NCBI RefSeq assembly: GCF_013359905.1
Contig: NZ_JABMCC010000096.1
Span: forward strand, 1-64,000
DNA length: 64,000 nt
Source of the DNA: Paenibacillus taichungensis
GTDB lineage: Bacteria; Bacillota; Bacilli; Paenibacillales; Paenibacillaceae
Direction of reading: 5' to 3'
In this document: positions 37,001-44,900 of the stretch, piece by piece
Numbering within the stretch: position 1 is the first letter of the stretch
Layout: the number at the start of each line of letters is the position of its first letter
The notes under the pieces: generated by a model
The model's database searches: none
What the model saw: only the letters and a program-made list of their open reading frames with translations
What the model was told of the DNA's origin: nothing
Position numbers and translations under genes: made by a program

Positions 37001-37175
37001 CATTGCGGTTGGAAATGAATACAAAGCATATATTTTGTCTGTTGCTGGAAATACAACAACCTATACTAGTGCCCTTTCTGCTCCATCTGGTACAGTTATG
37101 TTGCAAACAGTTGCGCCGGTAACTCAAGTTCAAACGCCACAACCAAATGCTGGTTCTACCAATCCGGTCCAGTGA
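34026..37175 (+). CDS. Large secreted stalk-domain protein with seven FN3-like repeats
   Basis: A 1049-aa exported protein. The start is GTG 34026 with GGGAGGA 6 nt upstream, giving a classic signal peptide (KKVMSALAVSAMLMSALPTS); an ATG at 34002 is the alternative. Residues about 30-140 form copper-amine-oxidase-like stalk domains (VLVPLRSIFEGLDATVQY; MVPIRFVSEAFGEKVFW). Then come seven repeats of about 126 residues, each with a D-GDGRDL-V-F start, YRV-VV, SFNLT-AN and ending in YRVYV--V. The GDGRD motif is clear in repeats 1-4 and decays in 5-7. Probably a surface or matrix protein; ligands unknown. Confidence 0.85.
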   Translation: MKKVMSALAVSAMLMSALPTSVMDAAARISIYINDAELSSAQAPVMKGGRVLVPLRSIFEGLDATVQYTNKTKTITANRGDQEVSLTLGSKTAYINGEAVALDVPANTIKGNTMVPIRFVSEAFGEKVFWNSRNQRVDIKTTSTPPVDDNKYAAWNIYGSVSGSNGDGRDLTVSFTRPTSEKAVSQYRVMLVKTRDVNSFNESAASVVPSSNYTSISPNGTDPRLTLNAQTRDVNGDLLNTSETYRLYVLTVGNSNNSYKNQLAWSSQSLKLNNVKTTVQPVTGLKIADISDYGDGRDLEINFTQPSTTSNITYYRAFVVKAKDASSFNLTTANNVSSSNSTIIYKGNSTAVKTQLSSSTRDTSGELIKNGTSYVVYIVSVSSNAATADNKLSTVSSSLTLGVNTATAPVITQVKDNSDYGDGRDIQVSFNRSSDESKVANYRIFVVRNSVSSSFNLTTASNLSSSLYYNVNKTGNNITTTLPSSMKDTSGYNVTNLQDYRIYVMAVGNQQNGYTNALSSSSTLLRLTTNSNAGVASNIGVADVSDYNDGRDLKVSFNRASDETNVSAYRVYVVRSAYAGSFTLSAANASNNYYQVNKTGGNQSFTLPNYMVDTNGYTVSNNNNYRVFVLSVSTSGNSSQNALSSYSSQITLTANAAVTAPSNVVATDIGDNGNGSDLRVTFNRSTDETNVSHYRVFVVKSTNTSFNLTSANSVSSANYKYVSKNGNNQTVNFTNEKTVDGSDIVNGVGYRVYVMAVNNNASLANALSSGSGVITLTSNTAVAAVSNVNATVKDQGQLGNSSDVKITFNKPSSENGIASYRVLIVPASQVSGFNTSSALGITYSIDINKNDAGNPIVLNNGHRDINGSGLVVGQKYRVFVLSVSDSTARASNLSAASNEFNIFAQATEVKTATINELRNTSSATDASYKVLFNKASDETGISQYRLFIVKGSDSLNAITASSNNNYRVISPEELLAGEINLTSGIKDSTGTNIAVGNEYKAYILSVAGNTTTYTSALSAPSGTVMLQTVAPVTQVQTPQPNAGSTNPVQ

Positions 37176-37220
37176 CGCCACACTTCAGACCTAAAATAAA
37201 TATTATGAAGTAACTACATC

Positions 37221-37267
37221 AACAGAAGAAGCTCTCTTTCCAACATGGAAGGGAGCTTCTTCTGTTC
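37221..37267 (+). terminator. Terminator after the repeat-protein gene
   Basis: AACAGAAGAAGCTC pairs with GAGCTTCTTCTGTT, with inner TTTCC/GGAAG pairs. T tract is weak. Confidence 0.65.
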
Positions 37268-37425
37268 GTTGAACCAAGGTCAGTTCAAAATAGAATTTAC
37301 ACCATAGAGGAGAATCATTAATTTTAAAATCCTGTCACCAAAAAGGTTCCTTTGGCCATTGCTGCAAGTGGGTAAACCGATGGATAATAGGAGAAAGAAG
37401 AGCATGATCCGAAAGGAATGATGGA

Positions 37426-38343
37426 ATGCTTGCATTTCGCTTGACCGGCCTGCCGGATTCAAGGTTGCCTCTGTATCTGTATTGTGTGGGAACACAAGAA
37501 GAGAAAGTTCAGTTTAGACCGGATGGATTTCCGGTGTATCAGCTTTTTTTATTACGCAGCGGCAAAGGGGAATTTAAGGTTCCAGGTGAAGGAGCATGGA
37601 CAGTATCGGCAGGTGAACTGTTCGTGATCGAACCGGGGATGGCCCATGAGTATATTCCGCATTCCAAAACACACGGGGAGCTTGGATATATTGGCATTGG
37701 TGGAGAGGCGACGGGGGCGGTGCTTCGGTCGGCGGGACTGCTGCCAATGGGGCCACGGCGTTTGTCCGGATTTGAACAGTTCTGGTCACGAGTGACGGAC
37801 ATCTGGCACTCGCTGGACGATGGGATGAGTGAAATGTGGAACAGTTCAACAATCATCTATCAGCTTATTCTGGATATTTCACAGTCCATCTTCCCGCTTC
37901 ATGATGCGACAGAAGAGCGAGAAGCAAGAAGTAGGTCGTTAACACGTTCTGAGCGCGAGTCGGAATCGGCAAATGAAGCATTCACTCGAGCAGTGTCGCT
38001 GATGCATACACACTACCAGGATGATCTGCTGTTGAAGCATATAGCTGAAGCCGTTGGTTATTCGGTGCAGCACCTGAACCGATTATTTCACCAGAGACAT
38101 GGGGTGACGGGGCATCAGTACATGCAGCGATTGCGTTTGCAGAAAGCTTCCGATTGGTTGGACAAACACCCACTCGCAAGTGTAAGAGAGGCCGCGGAGA
38201 CGGTTGGTATGGAAGTGAACTACTTTATCCGGATGTATAAACGAGAATTCGGAGAGACCCCGGGCAAGGAGATCAAGCATCGCATTCAGCTCAAAATGGA
38301 GAAAGACTCTACGGGCCCTGTGGATCATCTATATGAAGTATGA
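37426..38343 (+). CDS. AraC family transcriptional regulator
   Basis: A 305-aa regulator. Residues about 15-110 form a cupin-like sensing domain (FLLRSGKGEFKVPGEGAWTV; GELFVIEPGMAHEY). Residues about 190-290 hold the two helix-turn-helix motifs of AraC: LLLKHIAEAVGYSVQHLNRLF and VREAAETVGMEVNYFIRMYK, then FGETPGKE. Such regulators usually respond to sugars. GAAAGGAATG precedes the ATG. No transport or sugar gene is adjacent, so the target cannot be inferred from context. Confidence 0.9.
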   Translation: MLAFRLTGLPDSRLPLYLYCVGTQEEKVQFRPDGFPVYQLFLLRSGKGEFKVPGEGAWTVSAGELFVIEPGMAHEYIPHSKTHGELGYIGIGGEATGAVLRSAGLLPMGPRRLSGFEQFWSRVTDIWHSLDDGMSEMWNSSTIIYQLILDISQSIFPLHDATEEREARSRSLTRSERESESANEAFTRAVSLMHTHYQDDLLLKHIAEAVGYSVQHLNRLFHQRHGVTGHQYMQRLRLQKASDWLDKHPLASVREAAETVGMEVNYFIRMYKREFGETPGKEIKHRIQLKMEKDSTGPVDHLYEV

Positions 38344-38490
38344 CAAGGTCATCCTTTCGGATATGGATTCAGTTTCAAACGAGCTACTGGCCGTAATATA
38401 AGGTTACTTATGAGTTGTGGTAAGTGATTACCTTTACCTATGCTAGATAAAAAGCATTATGAGGTTTCCTATACGTCTGTAAATAAAAAA

Positions 38491-38544
38491 TAGCTGTCGA
38501 GAACTTCTCAACAGCTAGCTAGGGGCCATTAAGGCCCCTTTTTT
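38491..38544 (+). terminator. Terminator after the AraC gene
   Basis: A first hairpin TAGCTGT/ACAGCTA (38491-38517) is followed by AGGGGCC/GGCCCCT with six T (38521-38544). The remaining gap to 38666 shows nothing recognisable. Confidence 0.88.
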
Positions 38545-38665
38545 GACATTCGATATTCTATCTCATCACCGAATTGTCGTACTTCACTCGTAATTCATCT
38601 TCGCACATATTACATAACTGTACGACATACCCAATGCTGCTGCCCCACACAGGACATCAGCATCC

Positions 38666-39502
38666 TTACGCTTTCTTTTGTCCGAAGAGTGGTCTCAACG
38701 TAGCTAATCCCACAATCCCGATTACGAGACTAATCCACGGAGCCAACGTAAATACAGGAAGGCTGTCACGCAGCGGATATCCTACAAATAAGACAAGCAC
38801 AACGATAACGATATAGATGACGATTCCGCGAAGATTGATCTGTGGCCTGGCAGTCTTGTCTGCTCCCTGATCATCTGGACGCTCAGCAAGGCGACGAAGC
38901 ATCTCAACCAGTGCAATACCCCCAACCGCCGCAACGATCAAGGAGAACAGGCTGATATGGCTAAATGGTTCCGTATCTCCACCGGTCCAGCCAATAAATA
39001 GCCCAACCGCACCTTGAATCAGCATGACAAAAGACAAAGCTGCCCAGGAGATCATGAAGTACCATTTGGGCGTCCGTTTCACTTGATCCGGAGTCTCCAC
39101 AGGTTCGGCTTCAACTGCTGCTGTCTTCTTGGCTGACGTACTGGTTTTATTGGATTTGCTTCCGGAGCCCCGTACGGCCGTACTTGAAGCTCTGGATGAG
39201 TCCATATTTGATTCACCAGCAGTTGCGGCCGGATTATTGTCTGCTACTCCTAGTTGTGAATAGATATCCTTTTGCATATCAGGTCCATATAACTCACGAG
39301 CAGGCTTGCCGTCACGCTGAGCTTGTACGATGGCTCTTCCAGCCGAGAGAATCCATTCTTCCTGCGTTCTCTCATCGGCAGGTGATTGACGCGCAATGGT
39401 GCTGATCTGATCGAACAGTTTTACATGTTCCGGTGTCATCTTACTCATTTCGGTCATTTGCCGATTCTGTATTTCTTTCAACTTCTTATAGGAAATCCCC
39501 AA
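38666..39502 (-). CDS. DUF1129-like membrane protein
   Basis: A 278-aa protein. The N-terminal half is soluble (KKLKEIQNRQMTEMSKMTPE; ARELYGPDMQKDIYSQLG) followed by a Ser/Thr/Lys-rich linker. The C-terminal half has four hydrophobic segments, from WYFMISWAALSFVMLIQGAV to WISLVIGIVGLATL. This is the layout of the DUF1129 family, of unknown function; I assign it tentatively. The start chosen is TTG at 39502, because AGGGGGAG lies 6 nt upstream; an in-frame GTG at 39526 is upstream of that site and unlikely. No operon partner. Confidence 0.7.
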   Translation of the reverse strand: MGISYKKLKEIQNRQMTEMSKMTPEHVKLFDQISTIARQSPADERTQEEWILSAGRAIVQAQRDGKPARELYGPDMQKDIYSQLGVADNNPAATAGESNMDSSRASSTAVRGSGSKSNKTSTSAKKTAAVEAEPVETPDQVKRTPKWYFMISWAALSFVMLIQGAVGLFIGWTGGDTEPFSHISLFSLIVAAVGGIALVEMLRRLAERPDDQGADKTARPQINLRGIVIYIVIVVLVLFVGYPLRDSLPVFTLAPWISLVIGIVGLATLRPLFGQKKA

Positions 39503-39598
39503 TGATTGCTCCCCCTGTCTACACACGTTCTGATCCCCGATGAATCTGGAGACCCTGACGGTATTTTAGTATACGGGAAGGGCTCTCGTTTCGCAAAG

Positions 39599-39718
39599 TC
39601 ATTCCTTATAAAACAACTGTTTGCGATTCGACCATAGCCCTGCGCAGGCCAGAATGACACAGGTGCATAACAGCACCAGTTTTCCGTGACTACGAATCCA
39701 TTCCAAGATGTGTTCCAT
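39599..39718 (-). CDS. Possible single-span membrane peptide (39 aa)
   Basis: A short ORF with AAAGGG 8 nt before its ATG. The product has one hydrophobic segment (LVLLCTCVILACAGLW) flanked by basic residues (RSHGK and NRKQ), the topology of small membrane peptides. It lies about 100 nt upstream of the DUF1129-like gene on the same strand and may be cotranscribed. It overlaps no better candidate. Support is limited to ribosome site and composition. Confidence 0.35.
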   Translation of the reverse strand: MEHILEWIRSHGKLVLLCTCVILACAGLWSNRKQLFYKE

Positions 39719-39916
39719 GAATTCAACCCTTTCGCCAGAAGGAATCGGAGGTAAATGTTGGCTATGATATATTGCTTAGGTTCTCCGTGGTTCGCTGTTA
39801 ATATGCGTAAGGGATCGTCCAGTTCTAACGATTGTGTGAAGAATGAATAAAGTACAGCCGATTCCACCACAATAGTAGCATTTCCAACAGAAACCAGGGA
39901 TAGGAGTGTGGCAGGA

Positions 39917-40153
39917 ATGGATCAACAAACGGAACAATTAACAAGGAAGCTGCTGCTGAACAGCAACTCCCGTGGAGTAACGGATGAGGTTGTGCCAATG
40001 GATGAGACGTTGGAGGATGCTGAGTATGCGGAAGAGTATTCACAAGGAACCTTTCAATCAGGGAGCTTCTGGGGGAATTCGAATTCGGCTCATGAACATG
40101 AATGGCAGGGTCGAGTGGAGACCCATGAGATGTTCCGTCGCAGTTATGAGTAG
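39917..40153 (+). CDS. Small acidic hypothetical protein (78 aa)
   Basis: A 78-aa polar protein starting MDQQTEQLTRKLLLNSNSRG and ending THEMFRRSYE, with an acidic middle (MDETLEDAEYAEEY) and no membrane segment. TAGGAG is 10 nt before the ATG at 39917. It does not match a family I recognise. It lies alone, divergent from the small membrane ORF, and has codon use like its neighbours. Probably real, function unknown. Confidence 0.6.
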   Translation: MDQQTEQLTRKLLLNSNSRGVTDEVVPMDETLEDAEYAEEYSQGTFQSGSFWGNSNSAHEHEWQGRVETHEMFRRSYE

Positions 40154-40270
40154 TGGCTTCAATTATTAGGAATGACTCGAGTCAGCTGGTGTCAGCTTGG
40201 CTCATTTTTTTTGCGAAATTGTCGATAAAATGGAGACAGGGTACGTCTGGAAATGGACGTTCATTCACGT

Positions 40271-40310
40271 TGACTTGAGGTTCACAGGATGATAATATAC
40301 TAATATCATC
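40271..40310 (+). promoter_or_regulatory. Promoter with overlapping palindrome upstream of the 40393 hydrolase
   Basis: TTGACT (40271-40276) and TAATAT (40294-40299), spacer 17. GATGATA (40289-40295) and TATCATC form an inverted repeat around the -10, a possible operator. Confidence 0.45.
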
Positions 40311-40392
40311 TTAATACACATTAAACTTATCGGATTTATATATAATTAACAAAATGAACATGAGCAGGGAAGAATGGAAAGGGGAAATGGGC

Positions 40393-41223
40393 ATGGAGCG
40401 TCAGATCAGTATTCGTCATGGGCAGGAAGAATTAACAGCCACGATTCATTATCCGGTCGTCAAAGACATCAAGGAGGGAAATCACCAACAGCGCGTGCCT
40501 CTTGCTGTCATCTGCCATGGATTCGTAGGAAGTCGGATCGGTGTAGATCGTTTGTTTGTGAAGACCGCTCGTGAGCTGGCCGAAGATGGGTATTTGGTGC
40601 TGCGCTTCGATTACATCGGCTGCGGGGAGAGCAGTGGTGAGTACGGAGCTGAAGGACTTGAATCCATGATTACCCAAACACGTTCTGTGCTGGACTATGC
40701 GGTAAACTGCAGTGATGTAGATCCAACCCGTGTAACGCTGATCGGTCATAGTCTGGGTGGAGCTGTTGCTCTGCTGACTGCTGTTCGGGACAAACGTGTC
40801 AAGAATCTTGTTATGTGGTCTTCCGTGGGATATCCGTTCAATGATATTGTGAAAATTACGGGACGTGATGTATACGATGAAGGGGTGAAACTGGGGTCTG
40901 CTGATTATCTCGGCTACAAGTTTACACCAGCATTTTTTGAATCACTGGCTGAACATCAGCCATTCCAGGAAGCCGTTAAATTTAACGGGGATGTTCTGGT
41001 GGTGCACGGCACGTCGGATGAGATCATTCCTGTCGATTACGCATTCCTATATCAAAAGGTATTCTGGATGCGTCAGGAAGGCCGCTGCGACAAGGAGATT
41101 ATTTTCCAGGGCGATCATACCTTCTCTTCCGGTAAAGAGCGTGAACAGCTAATTACGCGTACGAGAGAATGGCTGGGAGAACGTCAGAAGATTGAACAGG
41201 ATTGGCAGCACTGGATGATCTAA
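40393..41223 (+). CDS. Alpha/beta hydrolase (serine aminopeptidase/esterase type)
   Basis: A 276-aa cytoplasmic alpha/beta hydrolase similar to acyl peptidase or cinnamoyl-esterase-like proteins. Motifs: oxyanion strand LAVICHGFVGSRIG, YIGCGESSGEYG, nucleophile Ser120 in LIGHSLGGAVAL, Asp in HGTSDEIIPV and His in GDHTFSSGKE. AAAGGGGA lies 7 nt before the ATG at 40393; ATGs further upstream (40354, 40387) have worse spacing. Substrate unknown. It stands alone behind its own promoter. Confidence 0.85.
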   Translation: MERQISIRHGQEELTATIHYPVVKDIKEGNHQQRVPLAVICHGFVGSRIGVDRLFVKTARELAEDGYLVLRFDYIGCGESSGEYGAEGLESMITQTRSVLDYAVNCSDVDPTRVTLIGHSLGGAVALLTAVRDKRVKNLVMWSSVGYPFNDIVKITGRDVYDEGVKLGSADYLGYKFTPAFFESLAEHQPFQEAVKFNGDVLVVHGTSDEIIPVDYAFLYQKVFWMRQEGRCDKEIIFQGDHTFSSGKEREQLITRTREWLGERQKIEQDWQHWMI

Positions 41224-41403
41224 GAGAGGTTAAGTATCATTCTTTATCGTTAGGCTGGAACATTCAATATCCAACATGGATTGGTCCACAAGGCAACATG
41301 CGCGTCCAGATTGCATCTGATTGGGATGTTAGCTTGGAAAAGCGCCTTCTTCGGAGTAAAATAGAAGGGTAAGCATCCTATCCGTGTCTGGAGGTTGGCA
41401 GCA

Positions 41404-42189
41404 ATGACATTACCCGCACTATTCATTGCGCATGGTTCTCCCGCTCTGGCGGTGGAGAGCAATGACTACACTCAATTTTTGAACCAGCTTGGAGACAGGC
41501 TGCCGGCTCCGAAAGCCATTGTTGTATTTACGGCGCATTGGGATCGTCCCGAACCGTCCGTGACAATGGATGATACACATCAGACCTTGCATGATTTTTA
41601 CGGATTTCCCTCTAATATGTATACAATGAATTACCCTGCGCCTGGTCAGCCAGACCTTGCGAATGAGATCTGCGCTCTGTTCACCCGTAGTAATCTTCCA
41701 CATCAACCGGTTCGAGGTCGGGGATTGGATCACGGGGTATGGGTACCGCTGTTACACATGTATCCAGAGGCCAATATTCCTGTTATTGCGGTATCTGTCG
41801 ATTCGTTGCGTTCCCCGCAGGAACAGTATGATATTGGGCGGATGCTGGAGCAGCTGCGTCATGATAATGTGCTGATCATTGGCAGCGGTGGAACGGTTCA
41901 TAACTTGCGCATGCTTGGCAGTAATGATGAACCGCAAGACTGGGCAGTGGAGTTCGATAACTGGATTGGCGAACGGCTGGAGCAGTGGAATACGAGAGAG
42001 CTGTTTCAATATGACAAAAAAGCGCCTCATGCCCGCACGGCAGTTCCATCTTATGGAACGGAGCACATTGCGCCTTTGTTTTATGCCATGGGTACGGCTG
42101 ATATGTCACGATCTGCAAAACGTCTATTCCAGTCGTATCCTTACGGTACGCTCAGTTTAAACTGCTGGCAGTTTGGTGACGGCGTATAA
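41404..42189 (+). CDS. 4,5-DOPA dioxygenase-type extradiol dioxygenase family protein
   Basis: A 261-aa class III extradiol (LigB-like) protein. It has the family's metal-site pattern: IAHGSPALAVE near the N-terminus, FTAHWDRPEP, GRGLDHGVWVPLLHMYP and GSGGTVHNLR, with His residues in each. Bacterial relatives (YgiD) open DOPA rings in vitro; the natural substrate is usually unknown. CTGGAGG is 9 nt before ATG 41404; a TTG three codons upstream lies too close to it. A terminator follows the gene. Lone gene. Confidence 0.87.
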   Translation: MTLPALFIAHGSPALAVESNDYTQFLNQLGDRLPAPKAIVVFTAHWDRPEPSVTMDDTHQTLHDFYGFPSNMYTMNYPAPGQPDLANEICALFTRSNLPHQPVRGRGLDHGVWVPLLHMYPEANIPVIAVSVDSLRSPQEQYDIGRMLEQLRHDNVLIIGSGGTVHNLRMLGSNDEPQDWAVEFDNWIGERLEQWNTRELFQYDKKAPHARTAVPSYGTEHIAPLFYAMGTADMSRSAKRLFQSYPYGTLSLNCWQFGDGV

Positions 42190-42290
42190 CTTGGAACAGA
42201 CAAGAGTATGTGAACAAGTTTTTGAGTTTTATTTCGCAAATACATCTAGTTCATCGACCAGCCAGACTTAGGTTATGAATGAGCTGAACC

Positions 42291-42336
42291 AAAAAAGGTT
42301 TCTGCGGCCAGCGTAATGGGCCTCAGGAACCTTTTT
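42291..42336 (+). terminator. Terminator after the dioxygenase gene
   Basis: AAAAAAGGTTTCTGCGGCC pairs with GGGCCTCAGGAACCTTTTT (few mismatches). The A/T flanks make it usable from both sides; the minus gene ending at 42369 points toward it. Confidence 0.82.
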
Positions 42337-42368
42337 CTATAACTTGAGCATTCTGGAATGTAGTATAA

Positions 42369-42581
42369 TCACTTGCGAATCTCGAAAAGCTCACATGCTG
42401 TACGCGAGTGATATGCCAGTTCACTTACACTGGACTGAACCACAACGGTATTACTGTCAAAACGGATAATGACGCCACCGGAATCAATCTGGTGATTATC
42501 TTTGAAAACACGGACTTTATGCTTCATTTCCATAGCTTCCTGGAAGTCGGCATCGGTCTCAAGACGGCGCTGGGTTGGCAT
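42369..42581 (-). CDS. Small hypothetical protein (70 aa)
   Basis: A 70-aa protein with AAAGGAG 8 nt before the ATG. The N-terminal 20 residues are charged (RRLETDADFQEAMEMKHK); the rest alternates like beta strands (VRVFKDNHQI, GVIIRFDSNTVVVQSS). The pattern recalls small Sm-like barrels, but it lacks Hfq signature residues, so I do not call it Hfq. Lone minus gene between two terminators. Function unknown. Confidence 0.65.
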   Translation of the reverse strand: MPTQRRLETDADFQEAMEMKHKVRVFKDNHQIDSGGVIIRFDSNTVVVQSSVSELAYHSRTACELFEIRK

Positions 42582-42682
42582 GTCATGTACTCCTTTAATT
42601 GTAGTCGATCGATATGTTCATCATAATACGTGTTTCTGTCGATGGGCAAGTCAGATGACCTACAAGCATATATAAAAAAACA

Positions 42683-42719
42683 AAAAAGTCCTGCTCTCCA
42701 GGGGGAGGGGAGCAGGACC
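42683..42719 (-). terminator. Terminator of the doxX gene
   Basis: On the minus strand GTCCTGCTC pairs with GAGCAGGAC and is followed by TTTTTTG. It lies 20 nt after the stop codon. Confidence 0.88.
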
Positions 42720-42738
42720 GGAAATGTCTATTTACGAT

Positions 42739-43278
42739 TTAGGCTGTTTTGTGCGTATGGTTTATCGTTGGTGTGTCTTTTGGCTGACTTCCTTTGTTGC
42801 GAGTGAACAATCCGCGAAGGTAAGGCATTACCCAATGATCCAAACCGATTTTACCAGCGTTCGCACCAGCGACTACAAGGAAGATTTCCATCAGAACTAA
42901 TTGAGCATTCGTGCTTACTGTTCCCGAGAAGAGGAACGCGAAGTTCATGACCATCGCCATCAGTGCTGCAAGTGTTGTAAAGCATCCAAGAATGAGACCC
43001 AGACCTACAAGGAATTCACCCAGCGGGATGATGAAGTCGAACAGTCCTGCATTTGGTACCGCGAAGTTCTCAAGGAATGTTCCCCACCAAGCTTGAACGG
43101 TTGGGTTTTCACCCGTTGCTTTTCCTACAGCGCCTGCAAGGAATCCGCCAGCTTGGAATCCTCCTGTTAATTTGCCCCAGCCATGTGTCATCCAGTCGTA
43201 ACCGATATACACCCGAAGTACTGTCAAAATCCACATTGCCACTTTGTTTTCTCTAAGCCATTGGTTGAAGCTGAACAT
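42739..43278 (-). CDS. DoxX family membrane protein
   Basis: A 179-aa protein with four hydrophobic segments. It begins NQWLRENKVAMWILTVLRVY and has WMTHGWGKLTGGFQAGGFL, typical of the DoxX/CatD group, then GEFLVGLGLILGCFTTLAAL and the C-terminal ANAGKIGLDHWVMPYL. DoxX proteins are membrane parts of quinone-linked or thiosulfate-oxidising systems or redox-stress complexes; the partner here is unknown. AAGGAG is 8 nt before ATG 43278. An FNR-type site sits upstream at an activating distance, which suggests induction when oxygen is low. Confidence 0.88.
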   Translation of the reverse strand: MFSFNQWLRENKVAMWILTVLRVYIGYDWMTHGWGKLTGGFQAGGFLAGAVGKATGENPTVQAWWGTFLENFAVPNAGLFDFIIPLGEFLVGLGLILGCFTTLAALMAMVMNFAFLFSGTVSTNAQLVLMEIFLVVAGANAGKIGLDHWVMPYLRGLFTRNKGSQPKDTPTINHTHKTA

Positions 43279-43351
43279 ATAAACCACTCCTTCATGGAAT
43301 TTAGTGTGTGTTGTTTTTTTGTTTTTCTAAGTGATCACCTTTGATGTCTTT

Positions 43352-43395
43352 ATTGTATAGTTCAAAAGTCATTCTGTTTGTGATTAAAATCACAA
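43352..43395 (-). promoter_or_regulatory. FNR-type operator and -10 of the doxX promoter
   Basis: TTGTGATT-AA-AATCACAA (43378-43395) contains TGTGA-N6-TCACA. On the minus strand a TATACAAT -10 lies at 43359-43352. If transcription starts 7 nt after that hexamer, the site is centred at about -41.5, the usual place for activation by FNR/CRP proteins. The rest of the 338-nt gap shows no other sites. Confidence 0.62.
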
Positions 43396-43616
43396 TCTAG
43401 TTCAAATTTTAAGTAAGGTTTGAGAAGTTCACATTTAGGACATATTTTTCAGTCTGCCTCAAGTTTCAAACGTGAAATGAAGGGTAGAAAATGCTCTCCT
43501 TATCGAAGACAAATGGTGCTGTGTGTGATTAAATGGAAAGAAATACGTGAAATGGTCACTTACATAAGAGCAACTACAGCCTAGATTTCAACCATATCGT
43601 CCAGGAGGTACATATA

Positions 43617-44684
43617 TTGAAGCAATTGAAATGGAACAAAACGACGTCAGCGGCGTCGCTGCTTATTCTGGCCCTGAGTCTGGTCGCTTGCCAGAATAAG
43701 GAGATGGTCCAGATTCCGAAGCCGGAGTCCGTTCCTACACCCATACAGGAAGAACAAGAGACGGAAGAACCTGCCACGTCGCTCTACACAGCACCGCTGA
43801 CGGGTCTGCCTGTTGATGAAGCAATTACGCGTCGCCCACTGGCGGTTATGATTAACAATGCTCCTGCAGCGCGGCCCCAATCCGGTCTGAGTGCAGCAGA
43901 TATTATTATTGAAGTGCTCGCTGAGGGAGGTATTACCCGTTTTATTGCCATCTTCCAAAGTGAAGGCGGGGCAGATACGGTTGGACCTGTGCGCAGTATC
44001 CGTCCGTATCTGATCGAGCTTGGTGAGAGTTACGATGGTGTATTGGTTCATGCGGGTGGCAGCCCGGATGCCTATTCCATTTTACAAAAGCAGCAGAAAC
44101 AGCATATGGATGAGATATCGAATAGCGGCCCTTATTTCTGGCGTTCCTCGGATCGTAAAGCACCGCACAATCTATATACGTCGGCGGACAAGCTGAGAGA
44201 AGGCGCGGATACCAAAGGCTATAGTCACGACTTTAAGTCTCCAATATATACGTATAACGAAGAAGGTGCCACGTCTGCTGGAGAGTTGGCCAAGCAGTTC
44301 GATATTCATTATTTATTGGAGAGTTACCGGGTCACGTATGATTATGATGAAGTTAGCGGACGATATATGAGATTGGTGAACGGAAAGGCAGATCAGGATC
44401 TGGATAATGGCAATCCAATTGGAGCGGCAAATATTATTGTAGCGGGTGCGGATCACAAGGTGCTCGACAATGTGGGCAGACTTTCCGTTAATTTGGAACA
44501 GGGCGGTGAAGCCATGCTGTTTCAAAAAGGCAAGATGGTTCGAGGCCAGTGGATCAAAAAAACGGGTGATATTATCCGATTTGTGCAAAATGGGTCCGAA
44601 GTTGCGCTTGTTCCTGGCAAGACTTTTATCAGTATCGTTCCGAATCAGCCTGACTTTGCGGGGCACATCGAAATTGAAAATTAA
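43617..44684 (+). CDS. yerB: YerB-like DUF3048 lipoprotein
   Basis: A 355-aa lipoprotein with lipobox LSLVAC (Cys25) after a signal segment, a Pro/Glu-rich linker (residues 30-55) and two DUF3048 parts: N-terminal PLAVMINNAPAARPQSGLS with TVGPVRSIRPYLIELG, and C-terminal ADHKVLDNVGRLSVNLEQGG. YerB of B. subtilis has the same build and unknown function. The start is TTG 43617 with AGGAGGT 7 nt upstream. In B. subtilis yerB lies next to yerC; here yerC is about 6 kb away at 50553 with unrelated genes between. Confidence 0.88.
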   Translation: MKQLKWNKTTSAASLLILALSLVACQNKEMVQIPKPESVPTPIQEEQETEEPATSLYTAPLTGLPVDEAITRRPLAVMINNAPAARPQSGLSAADIIIEVLAEGGITRFIAIFQSEGGADTVGPVRSIRPYLIELGESYDGVLVHAGGSPDAYSILQKQQKQHMDEISNSGPYFWRSSDRKAPHNLYTSADKLREGADTKGYSHDFKSPIYTYNEEGATSAGELAKQFDIHYLLESYRVTYDYDEVSGRYMRLVNGKADQDLDNGNPIGAANIIVAGADHKVLDNVGRLSVNLEQGGEAMLFQKGKMVRGQWIKKTGDIIRFVQNGSEVALVPGKTFISIVPNQPDFAGHIEIEN

Positions 44685-44701
44685 TCCAATTTGAAGAGAA
44701 A

Positions 44702-44718
44702 TGTAAACGCAGTGTAAA
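44702..44718 (-). promoter_or_regulatory. Candidate PhoP box before the phosphate transport genes
   Basis: TGTAAA-N5-TGTAAA reads TTTACA-CTGCG-TTTACA on the minus strand, close to the Bacillus PhoP direct repeat TT(A/T/C)ACA with 5-nt spacing. Only one pair is visible, where several are usual. It lies 180 nt before the DUF47 gene. Confidence 0.3.
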
Positions 44719-44900
44719 ATTTCATCATCATTTTTCCAGCCATTCCAAATAATTAAGATTCATTTCAGATTTATGTGATAAGAATATAAAAAAGGATCAT
44801 GCCTTATGTACAAACCGTGAAACATTTATGATAAGATATCAAAGGTTGTCATTTCATGTTTCATCGGTTATCGGCAATTTCTCGTAAAGGGGATAGAGCT

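Noticed and set aside
39478..39870. 130-codon minus-strand frame upstream of the DUF1129-like gene
   Set aside because: Overlaps the start of that gene and the better-supported small ORF; composition is not protein-like.
42369..42581. Hfq
   Set aside because: Size and strand pattern are similar, but the Sm1/Sm2 signature residues of Hfq are not present.
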